Source of the DNA: Clavelina lepadiformis
Taxonomy: Eukaryota; Chordata; Ascidiacea; Aplousobranchia; Clavelinidae
NCBI RefSeq assembly: GCF_947623445.1
Contig: NC_135247.1
Coordinates: forward strand, 16,494,501-16,558,500
Direction: 5' to 3'
Length of the DNA stretch: 64,000 nt
The notes below the pieces were generated by a model. It was not told the DNA's origin. It was given only the letters and a program-made list of their open reading frames with translations, and made no database searches. A program made the translations under genes and the position numbers. This document shows, one piece after another, positions 48,416 through 62,480 of the stretch (position 1 is its first letter; each line of letters starts with the position of its first letter).

Positions 48416-48879
48416 CAGAGGTTGGCAGTCGGTACTTTAAAAGTACCGTCGGGAACGGTTCCGGTACTTGGTAAAAAATGTACCGTAGGGTGCCGGTGTT
48501 CGGCACTGTTTCAAAAAAGTAGTTCAGTTCTTTGTCGGTACTCGGTACCTGTACCTTGTGTATACAGGATTCCTCTGCAAGTGCAATTTTCGTACTGATT
48601 CAGTCCCAACTACAGGTTACTCCAGATCAAAACATATGTGATCTCACTTCTTGCGACTTTAATAGATATTTGTAGGTTAAAAAAGAACAGCCTACGCTTT
48701 AAGTTGGCATTTATGTTTAATGAAAATAAACCTTTGAAAAACATGCCTTTCAAAATTATGAAACAATCACCCTAAAAGTACCGATTACCGGGGCCAAATA
48801 AAAATTTTTGAAAACAGAAATTCGAGAAGTACCGACGGTATCGGTGTCAGTATTGGGCAGTACCATTAACGACTCGCCA
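48416..48879. mobile_element. Probable hAT-like MITE rich in GGTAC
   Basis: It starts CAGAGGTTGGCAGTCGGTAC and ends in roughly complementary sequence (GTACCATTAACGACTCGCCA). Inside, GGTACT/AGTACC words recur many times. No clean 8-bp target duplication was found, so the family call is tentative. Confidence 0.45.
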
Positions 48880-50136
48880 TTCATATAACATTAGCCTACT
48901 TATCAACGCAGTGGCCGGACCTTTCTAACCACTGAATTTATTTATTGGAATATTGTGGACTAGCTATTATGTGTTTTGACAAGAGTAATAAATTTGTTAC
49001 ATGAATACATAATGAACCATGGATTTTCACGTTATAAAGTTTGAAATACCAAGCACATATAGTCTATGGTCAAAAACGTTAGTAAAGGCAAATTTCCGCA
49101 AGCTCATTGAACGTGATTGCCTTCGTTGGTTGCAGATGCGGTGCAATTAAAACATAATTTTCAAACTTTTCGACTGCAGCATAGACTAAATAAAAGCCCA
49201 CGTATGTCTGAATCCCACGCTTTTAGGTATGTTTGAATAATTGGCGCAATTCTTTGAAAATATAGCATTAAATGTAAGTTTGTAATAAATTATGAAAGTA
49301 GTTAACTTCGCCAAGGATGTTACGTTTTGTGAAAAATATTGGAGGATTTGTTATTAATAGATTTCGATGAATTTTGAAGCAAGCTCGTTTGGCATAATGA
49401 AGTTACTTTATTTTTTACCAACCTGATTTAGCACTAAAACAAGGTGCAATATGGAAGTCAACAAGAACAATTTTAAAAACAAAATCATAATGGAATGTTT
49501 GAGAAATACTTTCCGATAGAATAGTTAAAGACAAATCTGTGATATCAAAACAATAACTTTGGTTTGTTAGTTTGCCCACTCATCAGTAATATTGCAATAA
49601 AACTAATGGCGTATTATACCGCGTATTACAGTATATGTCATTGATAAAACAGTATTCCATTTATGAAAATTATGTATCGGTTTAGGGATTTTTATTTCCC
49701 TCTCCATTCTGAATTTGTAAATGTCATAGATACATTATAACCAAAAATTGATTTTGTTTGTGACGTGTTATGATTGTAAGAAATAGGCTTTAGTTACAAT
49801 TATTTTATGTTTGTATATTATGAACATGTGCATAATTTATTTATTGTCAATCCTGTTAATATCAGAGATTTTTGTGTGAAATGAGGTTAAGATGTTACCG
49901 TAAATTAATAAAACAAAGTTACTAGGCTATTTCACCAGCAGATTGCTTGAGATATGTAGCTGCATTGCCATAGAAGACACGCATACAGTTAAGCTTTCTT
50001 ATTTTCAGGTTAAAGTTTGAGTTTGCTTGGACTAAAGATTATGGTTAGGTTGTGATTAGGATGTTGTAATTTTTAGGTTAATTTAATAAAGCAAAAAATG
50101 TGTAACTCAGTGTAAGTGACATCATATAGGTTAAAG

Positions 50137-50477
50137 CAGTGACGGGCAACTTCTTCGGTCGGCGGGCCTGATATGAGAAAATGAAGTACTTGGCGGGCCG
50201 GATTCCGGAATAGATTGGAACGCAGCTTTGTCTTATTAATGTTCATGGTCGAAAATGTTTGCTCATAAATGTATGTAGACCCGAACAGAACAAGTAGATT
50301 TATGGCCATCTTTCTCAGGTTGGCAAACTTGGACTTATTCAGTGACGCAATACAGGGATTGCGGCAGAATGTGGCCGCAGGCCACATTATCATGTAAGAC
50401 CGGAAACTGTCTGCGGGCCGCTCAAAATCCCGTCGCGGGCCGGATCCGGCCCGCGGGCCGTATGTTGCCCACCCCTG
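50137..50477 (-). mobile_element. hAT derivative with transposase C-terminal remnant
   Basis: Terminal repeats CAGTGACGGGCAAC and (complement) CAGGGGTGGGCAAC with the CGGCCCGCGGGCCG motif common in hAT ends. A perfect 8-bp duplication GGTTAAAG flanks it (50129-50136 and 50478-50485). The - strand keeps part of the hAT dimerisation domain (NLRKMAINLLVLFGSTYIYE, then FS and KLRS). 341 bp; the bulk of the transposase is deleted. Confidence 0.9.
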
Positions 50478-51561
50478 GGTTAAAGGCAGTAGAGAATACG
50501 ATATACGTGGACAACTGCATCTATATAGAATAGACATGATGACATCACTGACATACGGCAGACCTAGTGTTGTGGACTTGTCATGACGTCACAATTAAAC
50601 ACTTAAAGGTTTATGTGAAGTTGGTTAAGCTATTCTTTCAGAGGAGAATCTTGTGCAAGCAGTAGACAGAGGAAGTTGCCAAAGTTTTAGAAATCAAAAT
50701 TGAGTTCAGCACCATTCCGACTATAAACCACTACCATGTGTGGTCAGGTTAAGTTTGTGGGAAAAAAATACTAACCATTTTCTTATCGCCCTGTGTTGTT
50801 GCTTGTATTGTGTCCTATGTATAGAATGTTTCAGTAATTCTGAAAGGAACAAGTTGAGATTTAGAACTGATACATTGATGATGAACAAATTTCAAAATCA
50901 TGTGTAGCCTACTTGGCTGGCTGGCTATAAATTTTGTAATTTTTTTGAAGTACAATCCTGCTTTTTCAAATAAATACAGAAATGAAGAAAATGTTGTTAA
51001 AAATTTCTGCTGATGACTGATGTCATAGCCGAAGCCCTATTTACAAAAATATTAAAAAAAAATATATATGTTAAATTTCTTGTAGTGCGAGGAGTTTTCG
51101 GCTTGATGTAATTCCCAAATTTAGCGATTTGTAAGTGCAAACTTTAGGAATAATGAACGGGGTGAAAAAGTTAAAATTTTCAATTTTTTTGCAAATTTTA
51201 TTTTTGTTAATATTGAATGGAATTAGTCTGTTTACTTTTCTTTAAACATAAAAAAATATGAACAACCCTAATGTACATATTTCTGTACGTATATGCTTAG
51301 ATTTCGTCTTCAAAAACTTCTGTAGGGTCTTCTAGTTTTATTCGCGTGAAATTGTTTGGTTAATTCGCTACATTTAAATTTATAAGCATTTCACATATAA
51401 ATGCGTAATATACACAGAATGCTTAAAATTCAGATTACATTATAAACTCAAATAAGCCTAAAGAGCCAAAAAAGTAATCCTATTAAAATATAGAACTTTG
51501 GTATGTAGCCCTGTTTTTAAACGGTTTCTTACGGCTATTAGGTAAATTCGAGCAAGTCAAA

Positions 51562-54500
51562 ATGGTATTTTTAAGAAGAAAGCTGACATTTATCATAGGA
51601 ACAGTTCTGTTCTTCGTCAGTCTGATGTTTATGATTAGTCAGCTCGATTCTCCTGCAACCTCACCTCGAGCTTACAACGACCAACAAGATCAAGTTCACA
51701 TTCTTCAATCGAAACTACAAAATTTAGAGAAAGAACTTGAGCACAACAAAGATGCCTTGGATATGGTAAAAAGATTATCAGAAAATTTATTTTTTTGACA
51801 TGGTGCACAGTAAATGCTCAAAGCAATACAGAGCAAGATTGGTGAAAGTCGCGCGATACTTTTTTGACGAGTTTCATACTTTTCAAAAGGTTCGTGTTAA
51901 CATGGACAAGATGCTTAAGATTGGAAATGTTCATGATGCTTTGCAAAGAAAAGAGTTGGAAGACTTGATAAGGTTACCAGCAGAACAAGGTTTTCGAATG
52001 CAAGCTGATATTCCAAAATTCCAGTAAGAAGATATCTGTTAGCAGCTTATGAATTAAAGCTCATAAATATTGTTTTGTCAAAATATTTGCACTTTTCTAG
52101 AAAATATATAATATACAGACAAAATCAGTTAATTGCAATGTGTAAAAAGAACTTTTATGTCTCATCGGTCCTCAAGAAAAATATTTAGAATAGAATGTTG
52201 GGGTTTACTTAAAGGATGCTTAAAAATTTCTTCCGGTGTGTTTTTTGACCTTGTTTTAAAATGTTCGCTTTGATTTCGCTTTTGACCGATTTCGTCTGTA
52301 TTAATGTGTGACATAAAACAGCTAATGATAAGCACATGGTATGTGTACACACATTTAATTTTAACTGTTATGCATATGTCTTACCTACGAATAGTTGATG
52401 ACAATTTCCTTTGTATATATAATTTGTTTTGTTATATACTTTCTATTGTTAAGCGTCAGGTGGAATGCATCATCCGATAAACAAGTTTGCCAGGCATTAT
52501 CTTATACTGGGAGCAATGCTGAAATTGATATGATTGATGTTTGTGAAAAATTGCCATTCGCCAACTTAGATGGCGGAGTGTGGAAGCAAGGTTATCCCAT
52601 CGATACATCTGATGCTGAATGGGTTGGGCAAAAGTTACGAGGTACCCTGCCAATTTACTCATAATGTCTTATGTAACCCTGGATAACTAAGGCAAGAGTT
52701 TTTCATTTTCTGCCCAGAATAGTTTCATTGGCTACCATTACATTTAGCTGTCTATTATTGTGTGTGTGTGTTTGCAAATTTAATTTGATTTATAATTTAG
52801 TGTTTGTTGTTCCACATTCACATAATGACCCTGGATGGCTGAAGACTGTCGATAAATACTTTCTAGACCAAACACAACATATTCTTAATAATATCATGGA
52901 TGTTCTATCACAAGACCCAGTCAGGTATACAACATGAGTTCTAGATCTAAGAAATGTCTGTCATTGTTGGACAATTTTTTCTATATTTTTGTTTTGCATT
53001 TAAAACCTTGTTTGATTAGAAAATTCATTTGGGCCGAAATGTCATATTTTTCCATGTGGTGGGACATTGCTACTCCTGAACGAAAGGAAAAAGCAAAGAA
53101 ATTAGTTGCAAATGGCCAACTGGAAATGGTTACTGCTGGCTGGGTAATGAATGATGAAGCCAACACTCATTACTTTGCGATGATTGATCAAATGATAGAA
53201 GGTAAAATAATTTTCGAAACAAAGTAAAACAAAATGAATATATAATAGGTAAAACGTGATAGAGTTGCAATCTGACTTTATGTGAAATTTTCTTTCCTTG
53301 AAAAGAGTAATGTTTAAATACTTTCAAACTCAAAACAGCAGCTTTTGATAATAAATATCAACAGATTTATATCATACCGATAATGGATTTGAACAGTGTT
53401 ACAAATGCGTTTTAATGCATTTATAGAGTAAAATGTTAACCAATGGTTCTTATTTTTGGCAACTTGCACCCTCATGGCTTTCAAATATCTGTTAGGCGTC
53501 CATTTTAGTTTTGTTAAGTTTTTGAATATGTAAGGCAATAGCCTATCTATTGAAATTCAGAAACATATTTTCTGTAAGTCGATTAATAACTGAGATATTT
53601 ACTGTAAAATCGATAAGTGCTTGTAAATTTTTATTAGGTGTAGAATTTTAAAGTCATATCTCAAAAATGTTTTATTGTACATATAAGTTGGTTTCATCTA
53701 AAGCAGTGATTCTCAACCTTTTTAGAGTCAGAGCCAAATTTCAAACCTAAGGTTTGCAAGGAGCCGCCATAGCCATTGCCATTTATTGCCATAGCTTAAA
53801 GATCAGGACTAAATATATTATGACGTCACAAACCCCAAAATGATTTTACACAGCAGGACGGTAGTAACCTGGTAACATTAGTACTTCGTACACGGGATCC
53901 TTGCTGGGACAACTCACTAATTCTTGATTTCTTTTTTTTTACTTTGTTGCAATTCTGGTACAACTAATTAATTTTTCACTGAGTTAGTGAGAGCCGCAAA
54001 ATTTACAGTTGAGAGCCGCATGCGGTTCTGAGATCCGCGGTTGAGAATCACTGATCTAAAGGTTCACTCTTTCGAAAATAGCTCGGAAAACTTGTCAAAA
54101 TTGTGTATACAGTACAGTATTTAAAGTTAGGATCAGATCTTGAAAGACAAATGTAAAAAAAGCCTGTTTTAATTTTTGATTTTGCTAAAGCATAAACAGA
54201 ATGGCATTTTAAATTCGCTGGATACTGCCGGTTTTAAATTTGGAATATTTATTTAAGATATATCATATATATTTTACTATAGTTTGAGAAATGTTAAACA
54301 TCAACCTATACTTTTTTGCTGCTATACTGCATATAGTAATCTACCGGTGTTATTTTAAGAAAATATGGTGTATTGACCATGAAAGAATGAATTCTTACGA
54401 TATTTTTTTGATTTTCAGTAGAAAATAAGTTTAAATATAACTAAGATATTACCTATTAATTATCAGTAGAAAGTAATAGCATAAAAATTTTTACAACAAT

Positions 54501-57500
54501 TACCAACTGGACAACTACTGAACGTTATGGTGACTTATTTTAGCTGGTTAATTTACTGAAATAATTTCTTTGATGGCACGCACATGTAAAATGGTTCGTG
54601 GTGGTGTATATCACTTATTAAAAGATTGATTTATTTTCCTAGTTGAATCAGTCGGCTTTTTTTGACTGAGAAAATATTTCTAGTAATTGCATCATTTGTG
54701 TTTACATGATAAATATGATAAATAAATGACATTGCTTAAGGCAATTCTATTTGGATTTGTGATAAGTCTGAAACATATTGTGTGAAAATGTGTAACTAAT
54801 ATAACATGTCCTTTTAATCTACCCGATTATGTAAGCCTCAAAAATAGTGAAATATGTGACTGCAAAGTTATATTTGTTAAGCTGTATATATAAGATAAAA
54901 CTTAGAGCTATATCATATGACTTTAGACTGTTTTACTGTAAAACTTATACCGTTGCCTACATATAAGTGTGTTGCCAGTTTTATATCTGGTGTTGAAGCC
55001 CATTTATGTTTTCTTCTTTTTGAGAGCACGAACGAAAAATGTCTAGCAGTGCAGAAATTGACTGCATAAAATTGTTTTGAAAATAATTGTTGATGTCTTA
55101 CCAGTGTATTATTTTGTAATATTCGACTTCAAAATTGAGCCTATGCGTTGGTACATATGGCAACATGTAATGTAAGCCTATTAGCTTGCCAGTATTTGGC
55201 TCTGTAATCTTAATGTAAGTTCTGTATATGAGGTTCTGTATATGAGGTTATATAAGTTCTGTATTCTACTGAAAGATTAATGTGTAGGTAATGAATGGTT
55301 ATCTCGAACCATTGGGATTACTCCACGTAGTGGTTGGGCAATCGACCCATTTGGACACAGCTCCACTATGGCTTACATCTTGAAGAAGATGGAGTTTGAA
55401 AACATGCTCATACAGAGAGTACACTATGCTATTAAAAAACAACTTTCTCTGCAGAAGTCTCTCGAATTCAGGTGAACTTTCCTACCCTTTCAATATTGTT
55501 CTGTTTGAAATTAATTGTAAATTTGTAATGTGAGTAAGTTACTACTGCTTGCTAGATATATAAGTATTTTAGTTTGATGTAGTAGTTACGCCAACATCTT
55601 AGTAAATTATTATTTGCCTCATATTTATGGCGTAAGGTGGCGGCAAGCATGGGCTTCTGATGAAAGTACTGATATACTCTGCCACATGATGCCATTCTAC
55701 TCCTATGACGTTCCTCACACCTGTGGTCCAGATCCTAAGATTTGTTGCCAGGTGGAAAAACGCTCATTTCTCGAGCCTACTAACTAACGCAAGACTTACG
55801 ATGAAGTATTTCAATTTCTGGGTGTTTTTTTCAGTTTGATTTTGCTCGTCTGCCTGGAACAAAGTTAAACTGTCCCTGGAAAATCGCCCCGGTTGCTATT
55901 AACGAAGGAAATGTTGCACAACGAGCAGCTTTACTCCTGGACCAGTATCGGAAAAAATCCAAACTTTTCAAATCAAACACTCTTCTTGTTATACTTGGAG
56001 ATGACTTTAGATACAGTCTGGTAAGTTTTTGCCTTGCAAGTTGGTTATTTTATTTTGTTCGACTGGAGCAAGGTCGTCCAAAGTGCATCCCGCATAAAAA
56101 GTTTTGTAGCTCGTAATCTCGCACTTAAAGCTGACATGATTGAATGTAATTGTTTCATATGATTGGCAGTTAATTCAATCAAATTTCCCGGTGTAAACTG
56201 TCAGAAAGTGAGAAAATGAATGATATAGCAGTTTTGGAAAGACATTTACTGATAACACAAGGTTTTAATTAGAAATTTAAGGATAAAAACTTTGAGATCA
56301 GGCTAATTGTTTGCAGCCTACCAGGGCTCAAGGAATGTGTAATGTGGCCCGAACACTTTGAACACTGGGCATCGCTGAATTAGAGTAAGTAACGTTTTAT
56401 ATATATGTATAGATGAAAGAAACTGTTGATCAGTTCGAAAACTATGCAAAAATATTTGCACATGTCAACTCACATCCAGAGCTGAATGCAGAGCTGCAAT
56501 TTGGAACTTTATCTGACTATTTCGACGCCTTAAAAGCTGACCTTGGGGGTGCTGATAAGTAGGTTATTTATTTCAACCACCCTATATTTTCACAACTCAT
56601 ATGTTGGGGAAGATAAATTAGTTAGAATTTGTCTTACAGACTTCCCACCTTGCGTGGTGACTTTTTCACATACGCTGATCGTGAAGATCATTACTGGAGT
56701 GGATACTACACTTCCAGACCCTTTCACAAAATGCAGGTAAATAATTTTTGTTGTAAAAAGTGTTTGCATATTTGTACACTACTGCTCCAGGCTGTTGTTG
56801 GTAGTGCAGTTTGTACCACAGGTTTATCAAAGAAAAGTTTGACAAGAAAACTTGCGATTTGCCATTCGAGTAAAAATGCCATTAGTATTGTTTTTTCCAT
56901 AAATGTTTGCAAGCAGATTATTTTACAATAATTATTTGCTTAACCTTAGGAGCGTGTGCTGGAATCCCACCTACGTGGCGCTGAAATTCTTTTCTCTCTT
57001 GCTTTATCGGTTACAAGGAAAAGTGGAATGTCAGAAAGCTTTGCTTCCACTCTCTTCCCGTATGTCTTGCTTTTATGAAATAAAATAAACCAACTCAACT
57101 TACATGACCTGTTTGTGAAGTAGAAAATATAAGAATCACTTTCGTTATAATAACGACATCTGTAGGATATAATCTTATATGTTTAGTTTACTTGTGCAAG
57201 CACGACAGGATCTCGGCCTTTTTCAACATCACGATGGCATCACCGGAACCGAGAGGGATCACGTTTTGATCGATTACGGAAACAGGTTAATGAGGAGTGT
57301 CACAAATTCAAAGAGGGTGAATTATATGTTTGTAAATTATTGTTTGTAAATTTCATACCAAAAAGTTACAATTAGTGTTAGTCTTCGTGTTTTTACAAAA
57401 CTAATAATTAATTTTTTTATGACACATTTATTAAGTGATAGACTAATTGAAAGTTTTTCTGTTTTAGATAATGGCCGCCAGTGCTCAAATGCTTCTTGTT

Positions 57501-60500
57501 GATAGTTCAAGCTTTGATTCAAACACTCATTTCTTCGACATGGATGAAGTTTATAATGCTCAGAATCAACCTCCCACTCCAACAGTGATTAAAATTCCAT
57601 CGGAATCCAACAATGCTGCCACAGTAGTGTTGTACAACTCTCTTGCATATGAAAGAACAGGTGTGTGTGTTTACAGTAAGAACCGAAATATTTGTTATTA
57701 CGAAAGGCAGACTATGTTTAAAATACTCGCAACTGTAAATAATTGTTTAAAATTTTAAAGTTAATTTTTTCGTTTAGTGATAACTGATAAGGTACTACTT
57801 GTATAGTAAGAGACTGTTTAGCTTTGGAATATACAGTAGAAGCCTCTTAATGTGACCATCTTTGGACCGGATCATTTTGCTAATAATAACCGAAGCCATA
57901 ACGATCAGATCAACAAGGTTAGCCAAAGACTAAAATCAAATCATAAAAAGAATAAAATTAATCAAAAGACTAAAAACATATTTTACCGACAAGGCGGAAT
58001 AAGAATTTTTAGGTGACGCTCTTGCAACTAAACGATAATGAAAAAAATACAATGGCCCAGTGTGTGGTTGAAAGTTAAAAAATGGATACAATGTTCGAAT
58101 AATGGTCATATTGAATAGATATTATTGCACTGAAATATTTGGGGATTGGGTCTGTACTGAAACGGTCATAAAAATCAGCTGGTAATATTATGCATGGTTA
58201 GATAGAGCGGATTCTACTGCGTTTGTGTATTTTTTATAAGAAACTAATTCTAACAGGTGTCATAAGCCTTAACGTCAACATACCAAATGTCATTGTTCGA
58301 TCATCTGCCGGTGAAGTTATACAATCACAAATTAATCCAGTGTGGAGTGACAACATGCAGTTTGCAGCCGATCAATACCAACTACTACTTCTTGCCACCA
58401 TACCAGCAACGGGACTTACCATGTACACTATTAGGTTTGTTTTAATGTTACGTTCATACTTAACTTAAGCAAGAAGTGCTTTGTTTTTAAGCATATTGAC
58501 AAATTGTTTTGTGGTCTTACAACAGACAACATAATGAAGTCTTGTATGCTTGCTTGATGTTTTTGCGTTGTTCGCTGCTGTTTCATTGAAACTTTTAAAT
58601 TAGCTTTTAAAAGAGATGTGTGACTTTAAGGCAATAACGTCAGCTCCTTATGTCTGATATTACTTTGCCCTTTTCAAAGGTGCTTTATGCACTAATGTCA
58701 AGGTCACGACATTACACACGATTTGTATCGAAACAGTCAAACGTTTGGGTTCATTAATTTAAGCCGAAAATATGTTTAAAGTAAATGCTTTGACTGTAGC
58801 ACATACATTGTAGTGCTGGTGAAAGCAGTTTTGCATCAACCGTCCAAGTCTATAATGTTGATTCAATTACTGGCTTGAAAAGTGGTCCATTTGAAGTATC
58901 CAGTGGGCCTGCAGGCGATTCTTTTGAGCTTCAGAACGAGTATCTTGTTGCTCGGTTTGCAACTACCAATGGCTTCCTTCAGTCACTTACAAACATGGTC
59001 GATGGAACTTTTTCCAAGGCAAGTATTTCTAGAGTCAAGATCTATATTGTATTAACGTTAATTACTTATATTCTTTCTACTGCAGTTGACATTATATTTT
59101 TATTTATTTATATAAATGAGGAAAGGGGCTGGTTTAATTACTGAACTGATATGGAAACAGACGCTATGCTGAGTATTATTGGTATAATGGACCATGTATG
59201 GTTATTTATAAGGCGGCAGACTTGGATGACTGTGAGGTGTCACACCAAGCCATTACCAACTTTGTTTAATTTTGATATTTTAAGGCTGAATCCCTCTCTT
59301 TATGGTGAAGATATTTTATAGGTTGGCATCAATTTCGTCACCTACACTTCTCGAATGTCGAAAGATAAAAGTGGGGCTTACCTTTTCCTTCCAGCTGGGG
59401 AAGCCCAGCCCCATGTGGGCCCTGATCAGCGCCCCCTCGTTAGGGTTATGCGAGGCCCCATTGCATCAGAAGTGAATGTGGTTCTGCCTAACTTAATTCA
59501 CTCGTAAGTCGGCATGATTTTGATTCGTCTAACACTGTAATTTAAGTACATAAATAAAAAAGCACATGTTTAGCTAACCACACTCTACAAATTAATTGTG
59601 AATTATTTAATGCTAGTCACCATTAACGACACTAAGTTTTACTAACTAGTGCTTTGTGTCATATTTCTGTTGCAGTGTGACAGTGTACTCTGGTGATGGG
59701 CGAGGTAGCCAACCTCTAGGCTTACATGTGTGCAACAAAGTCGATATAAGATCTGGATATGACAACAAAGAGATAGCCATGCGTCTGAAAACTGATGTTC
59801 AGTCTGGCCGTAATTTTTACACGGACTTAAATGGATTTCAAATGCAGAAACGAACATATTATGAAAAATTACCGTTGCAAGCAAACTTCTATCCAATGCC
59901 AACAACGGTATATATACAAGATAGGGAAAAAAGGTAAACTGGTAGTTACTGTTTACATCAATCATGTTGTAACAATCATTACATCGTTTTTAGTCGTTTT
60001 GTATCACTGATAAAACTTGCATATAGACTGTATATTATCACGGATTCACGGGAGCATGTAGTTTTAAATGATAATATCATATTAACATTGTTATGCTTGT
60101 CTGTAGATTGTCCCTACTCACTGCACAACCACTTGGAGTTGGATCTCTCAGGGAAGGCGAGATGGATGTGATACTGGATCGACGTTTAATGCAGGATGAC
60201 AACAGAGGTCTTGGTCAACCGGTGAAGGACAATGTTCTCACCCCAGAGTCATTCGTGATATTGATTGAGAAGTGGGACCAAGCTGCAACGGATAAGTCAA
60301 CGTCAAAGTTTGGATACCCGTCATTGGCCGCCCACAACATTTTATGGGAAATGCTGCATCCAGTTCGATCATTCAGCGTACAGCAGACCCTGGGTGATGC
60401 TGGACCAATGAAACCCCGATTTCAACCCTTAAAAGATCGCTCCTGGCCATGCGACTTGCATCTCCTAAATTTGCGTGCGATCCATTCCAAAACTGGGAAA

Positions 60501-60761
60501 TTCCCTACAGATGAAACTGCGCTACTGCTTCATCGCGTTGGCTATGAATGTTCACTTGAATCACATAAACACTTTAAGCCATCTTGTCATATGTCGGAAG
60601 GTACACAAACTCAAAGTGTTCCGGTAACATCAATATTTTCAGTCAGTAGCGTGCAAACCTCATCGCTGTCTTTGCAAAAGGATGGACATATTTTAAATTC
60701 AGACTCTACGCTAAAGGTTCCTCCAATGGAAATAGAGGCATTTAAGGTTAAGCTAATGTGA
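51562..60761 (+). CDS. MAN2A: Golgi alpha-mannosidase II, 18 exons
   Basis: Exons: 51562-51765, 51890-52023, 52454-52641, 52801-52924, 53020-53201, 55288-55471, 55637-55751, 55835-56020, 56413-56558, 56640-56736, 56950-57059, 57187-57316, 57468-57660, 58257-58434, 58814-59018, 59322-59503, 59676-59933, 60107-60761; about 1156 residues (human MAN2A1 1144). This GH38 enzyme trims two mannoses from GlcNAcMan5 N-glycans in the medial Golgi. Seen: signal anchor (about 9-27), stalk with heptads, [10 protein letters not shown], zinc motif HSHNDPGW (about 180-187), [14 protein letters not shown], nucleophile Asp in WAIDPFGHS (about 295-303), and zinc ligand region FQHHDGITG (about 569-577), then the C-terminal beta domains. 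Intron 15 uses a GC donor (AAG|GCAAGT), required by phase. Exon 2 lies in the poorly conserved stalk and is the least certain. Confidence 0.95.
53704..54053. mobile_element. hAT-type MITE in MAN2A intron 5
   Basis: Inverted ends CAGTGATTCTCAACC and GGTTGAGAATCACTG with a perfect 8-bp duplication ATCTAAAG (53696-53703 and 54054-54061). It contains inner inverted GAGAGCCGC/AGCCGC words typical of Charlie-like hAT MITEs. 350 bp, no transposase. Confidence 0.9.
57834..58219. mobile_element. Worn pogo/Tigger-like MITE in MAN2A intron 13
   Basis: The left end CAGTAGAAGCCTCTTAATGT follows TA. The right end AGAGCGGATTCTACTG is its imperfect complement, but the trailing TA is not preserved. Inner sequence (GGACCGGATCATT, AATAACCGAAG) resembles pogo-type non-autonomous elements. 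Confidence 0.55.
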
Positions 60762-62480
60762 AAGATGTTAACTTTTTCAATTATTGCTAAAACAGACATG
60801 ATAGCTCAAATGATCCTGAAAGAGTAAAATTGCCTACCCAAGTTTTTTTTTGCTTAGTATTATAGTGAAGCTTTGTGTTGTCAGGATGCACTTAAGAACA
60901 CGACAGGTTATAATGTGCAATGGTAAAATAGCTCGTTTTTTCTGTTTATTTATTTCAATTTATGAAGACAGACTTTCTCAAAGTTGGTTGAATTTCTTGT
61001 CCAATATTTTCCACGATTACATTATCACTATGCAAATTCTGTCTAGCTTTCATAAACTTTCACACTTGGAAAAGTAATGCTTTAGTTTACCAGGATTTTG
61101 ATACAACGTACTAAGATACTAGTACCAGTAACGTTATTCAGTAACTTTTCGCTACCAAGTTCCGCTGTAAAGCCAATTGTATCACAGTGGCAGTATATTG
61201 CATTTAAGTTATTCCGAATTATATCGGAAACACAGCTGAATATTATATTACAATGTTATAATATTGATCATTTTTGATATACAGTGGAAGCTCTTTAACT
61301 CGAAGATTAAGAGACGACTGATGCTACTATAAATTGGCAATTTACGTATTTCTTACTGAAAATGAAAAACTGAGGTTGTGTTAATTAGCTTCTGCTGTAT
61401 CATTTCCTTTTCCAAAACCAAAATATAAACACTATTCGGCTCTCTGCTTTTTCCAATGCGCTATTTAGTATTTTCAGTTGCTCGTTGACCACGTCAATTA
61501 AACTGCCCTTCAATGTTCTGGCAACACTTTAGGTGTTTTATGCAAGCCAATTCGTTTCAGAAAACAAAGAACTCTGTACCTGTCATGTCATTAGTTTTTT
61601 CGGTAAAATTTTAGACCAGATTTAGCAAAGCAAGACAATCAATCATATTTTGCATACTACAAATACCTAACTTGAGTTGTTTTATTTCATGCTATGCCGA
61701 ACTGTAGATGACCATTACGATGCTTTGGGCTATGTGTGTTTCGCTTTTTGTTAGTTTCTTGGTGGCCAAGTTTTTCCAATTTGTTGTTTAGATGATACCT
61801 GTTGAAGAAGCTCGTGTGTAATATATTTTTGTTAGTTACATCTCGAACACAAAACATTGAAACTGAAACATGGTCTCAAACGACATCTTGTGAGTATCGC
61901 CTGAAGAAACCTGTGCGTCAGTGTGGAAACACGCTGCTGTTATGCGAGTTCGTTAAAAACACAACCTTAATACCACTTGAGTGCTTTAATAATAACATAT
62001 GGAAGCTGATATGATTTCATTAAAATATTCAAGGTTTGAAGTCCCACATTGACGCTTTCCATCACAGTGAAATAAAATGCCCTATTGCAAATTTGCCCAG
62101 GGTAGAAATAAAAGCAAGGGTATTTCCATCCATAATTGTACGAAAATTGGACAAAAAATGTGACTTTTGCGTTGTAAATTAACATCTTTTCTTACATACA
62201 CATTTCAGATTAACAGTTTACATAAAACTGCTTCCGTAGAAATTGCACCCATGCAAATGTTACTCCTGTGCGCAACTGTGAAACATTTGATTTGACGAAA
62301 AACGCCATCAGCGTTATAAGATAATATTTTCAACCAATTAAAACTGGGTTAACACACAGCAAGTTATCCCATCAGTGCAATTAAGTGTGGGTGCAATTTC
62401 GTCGTCTCCATAAAAACTTAACATATGCAAAAATAAACAACAAATGTAAAAAGAAAATGCTTCTACAACAAAGCTGGGCA
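60762..62480. other. Intergenic region between convergent MAN2A and ARMC3
   Basis: No gene recognised. It contains the 116-bp element at 61282-61397; the rest is AT-rich with scattered short open frames of no recognisable content. Confidence 0.5.
61282..61397. mobile_element. 116-bp Tc1/mariner-pogo-type miniature element
   Basis: Ends CAGTGGAAGCTCTTTAA and (complement) CAGCAGAAGCTAATTAA, flanked by TA on both sides (61280-61281 and 61398-61399). One of the smallest forms possible, little more than the two ends. Confidence 0.65.

Larger units (their letters stand above)
46058..51561. other. Gene-free region between GAL3ST and MAN2A
   Basis: 5.5 kb of AT-rich DNA in which I recognise no gene. 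It contains a GGTAC-rich element (48416-48879) and a hAT derivative (50137-50477). The two flanking genes are divergent, so their promoters should lie at the two ends. Confidence 0.6.
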
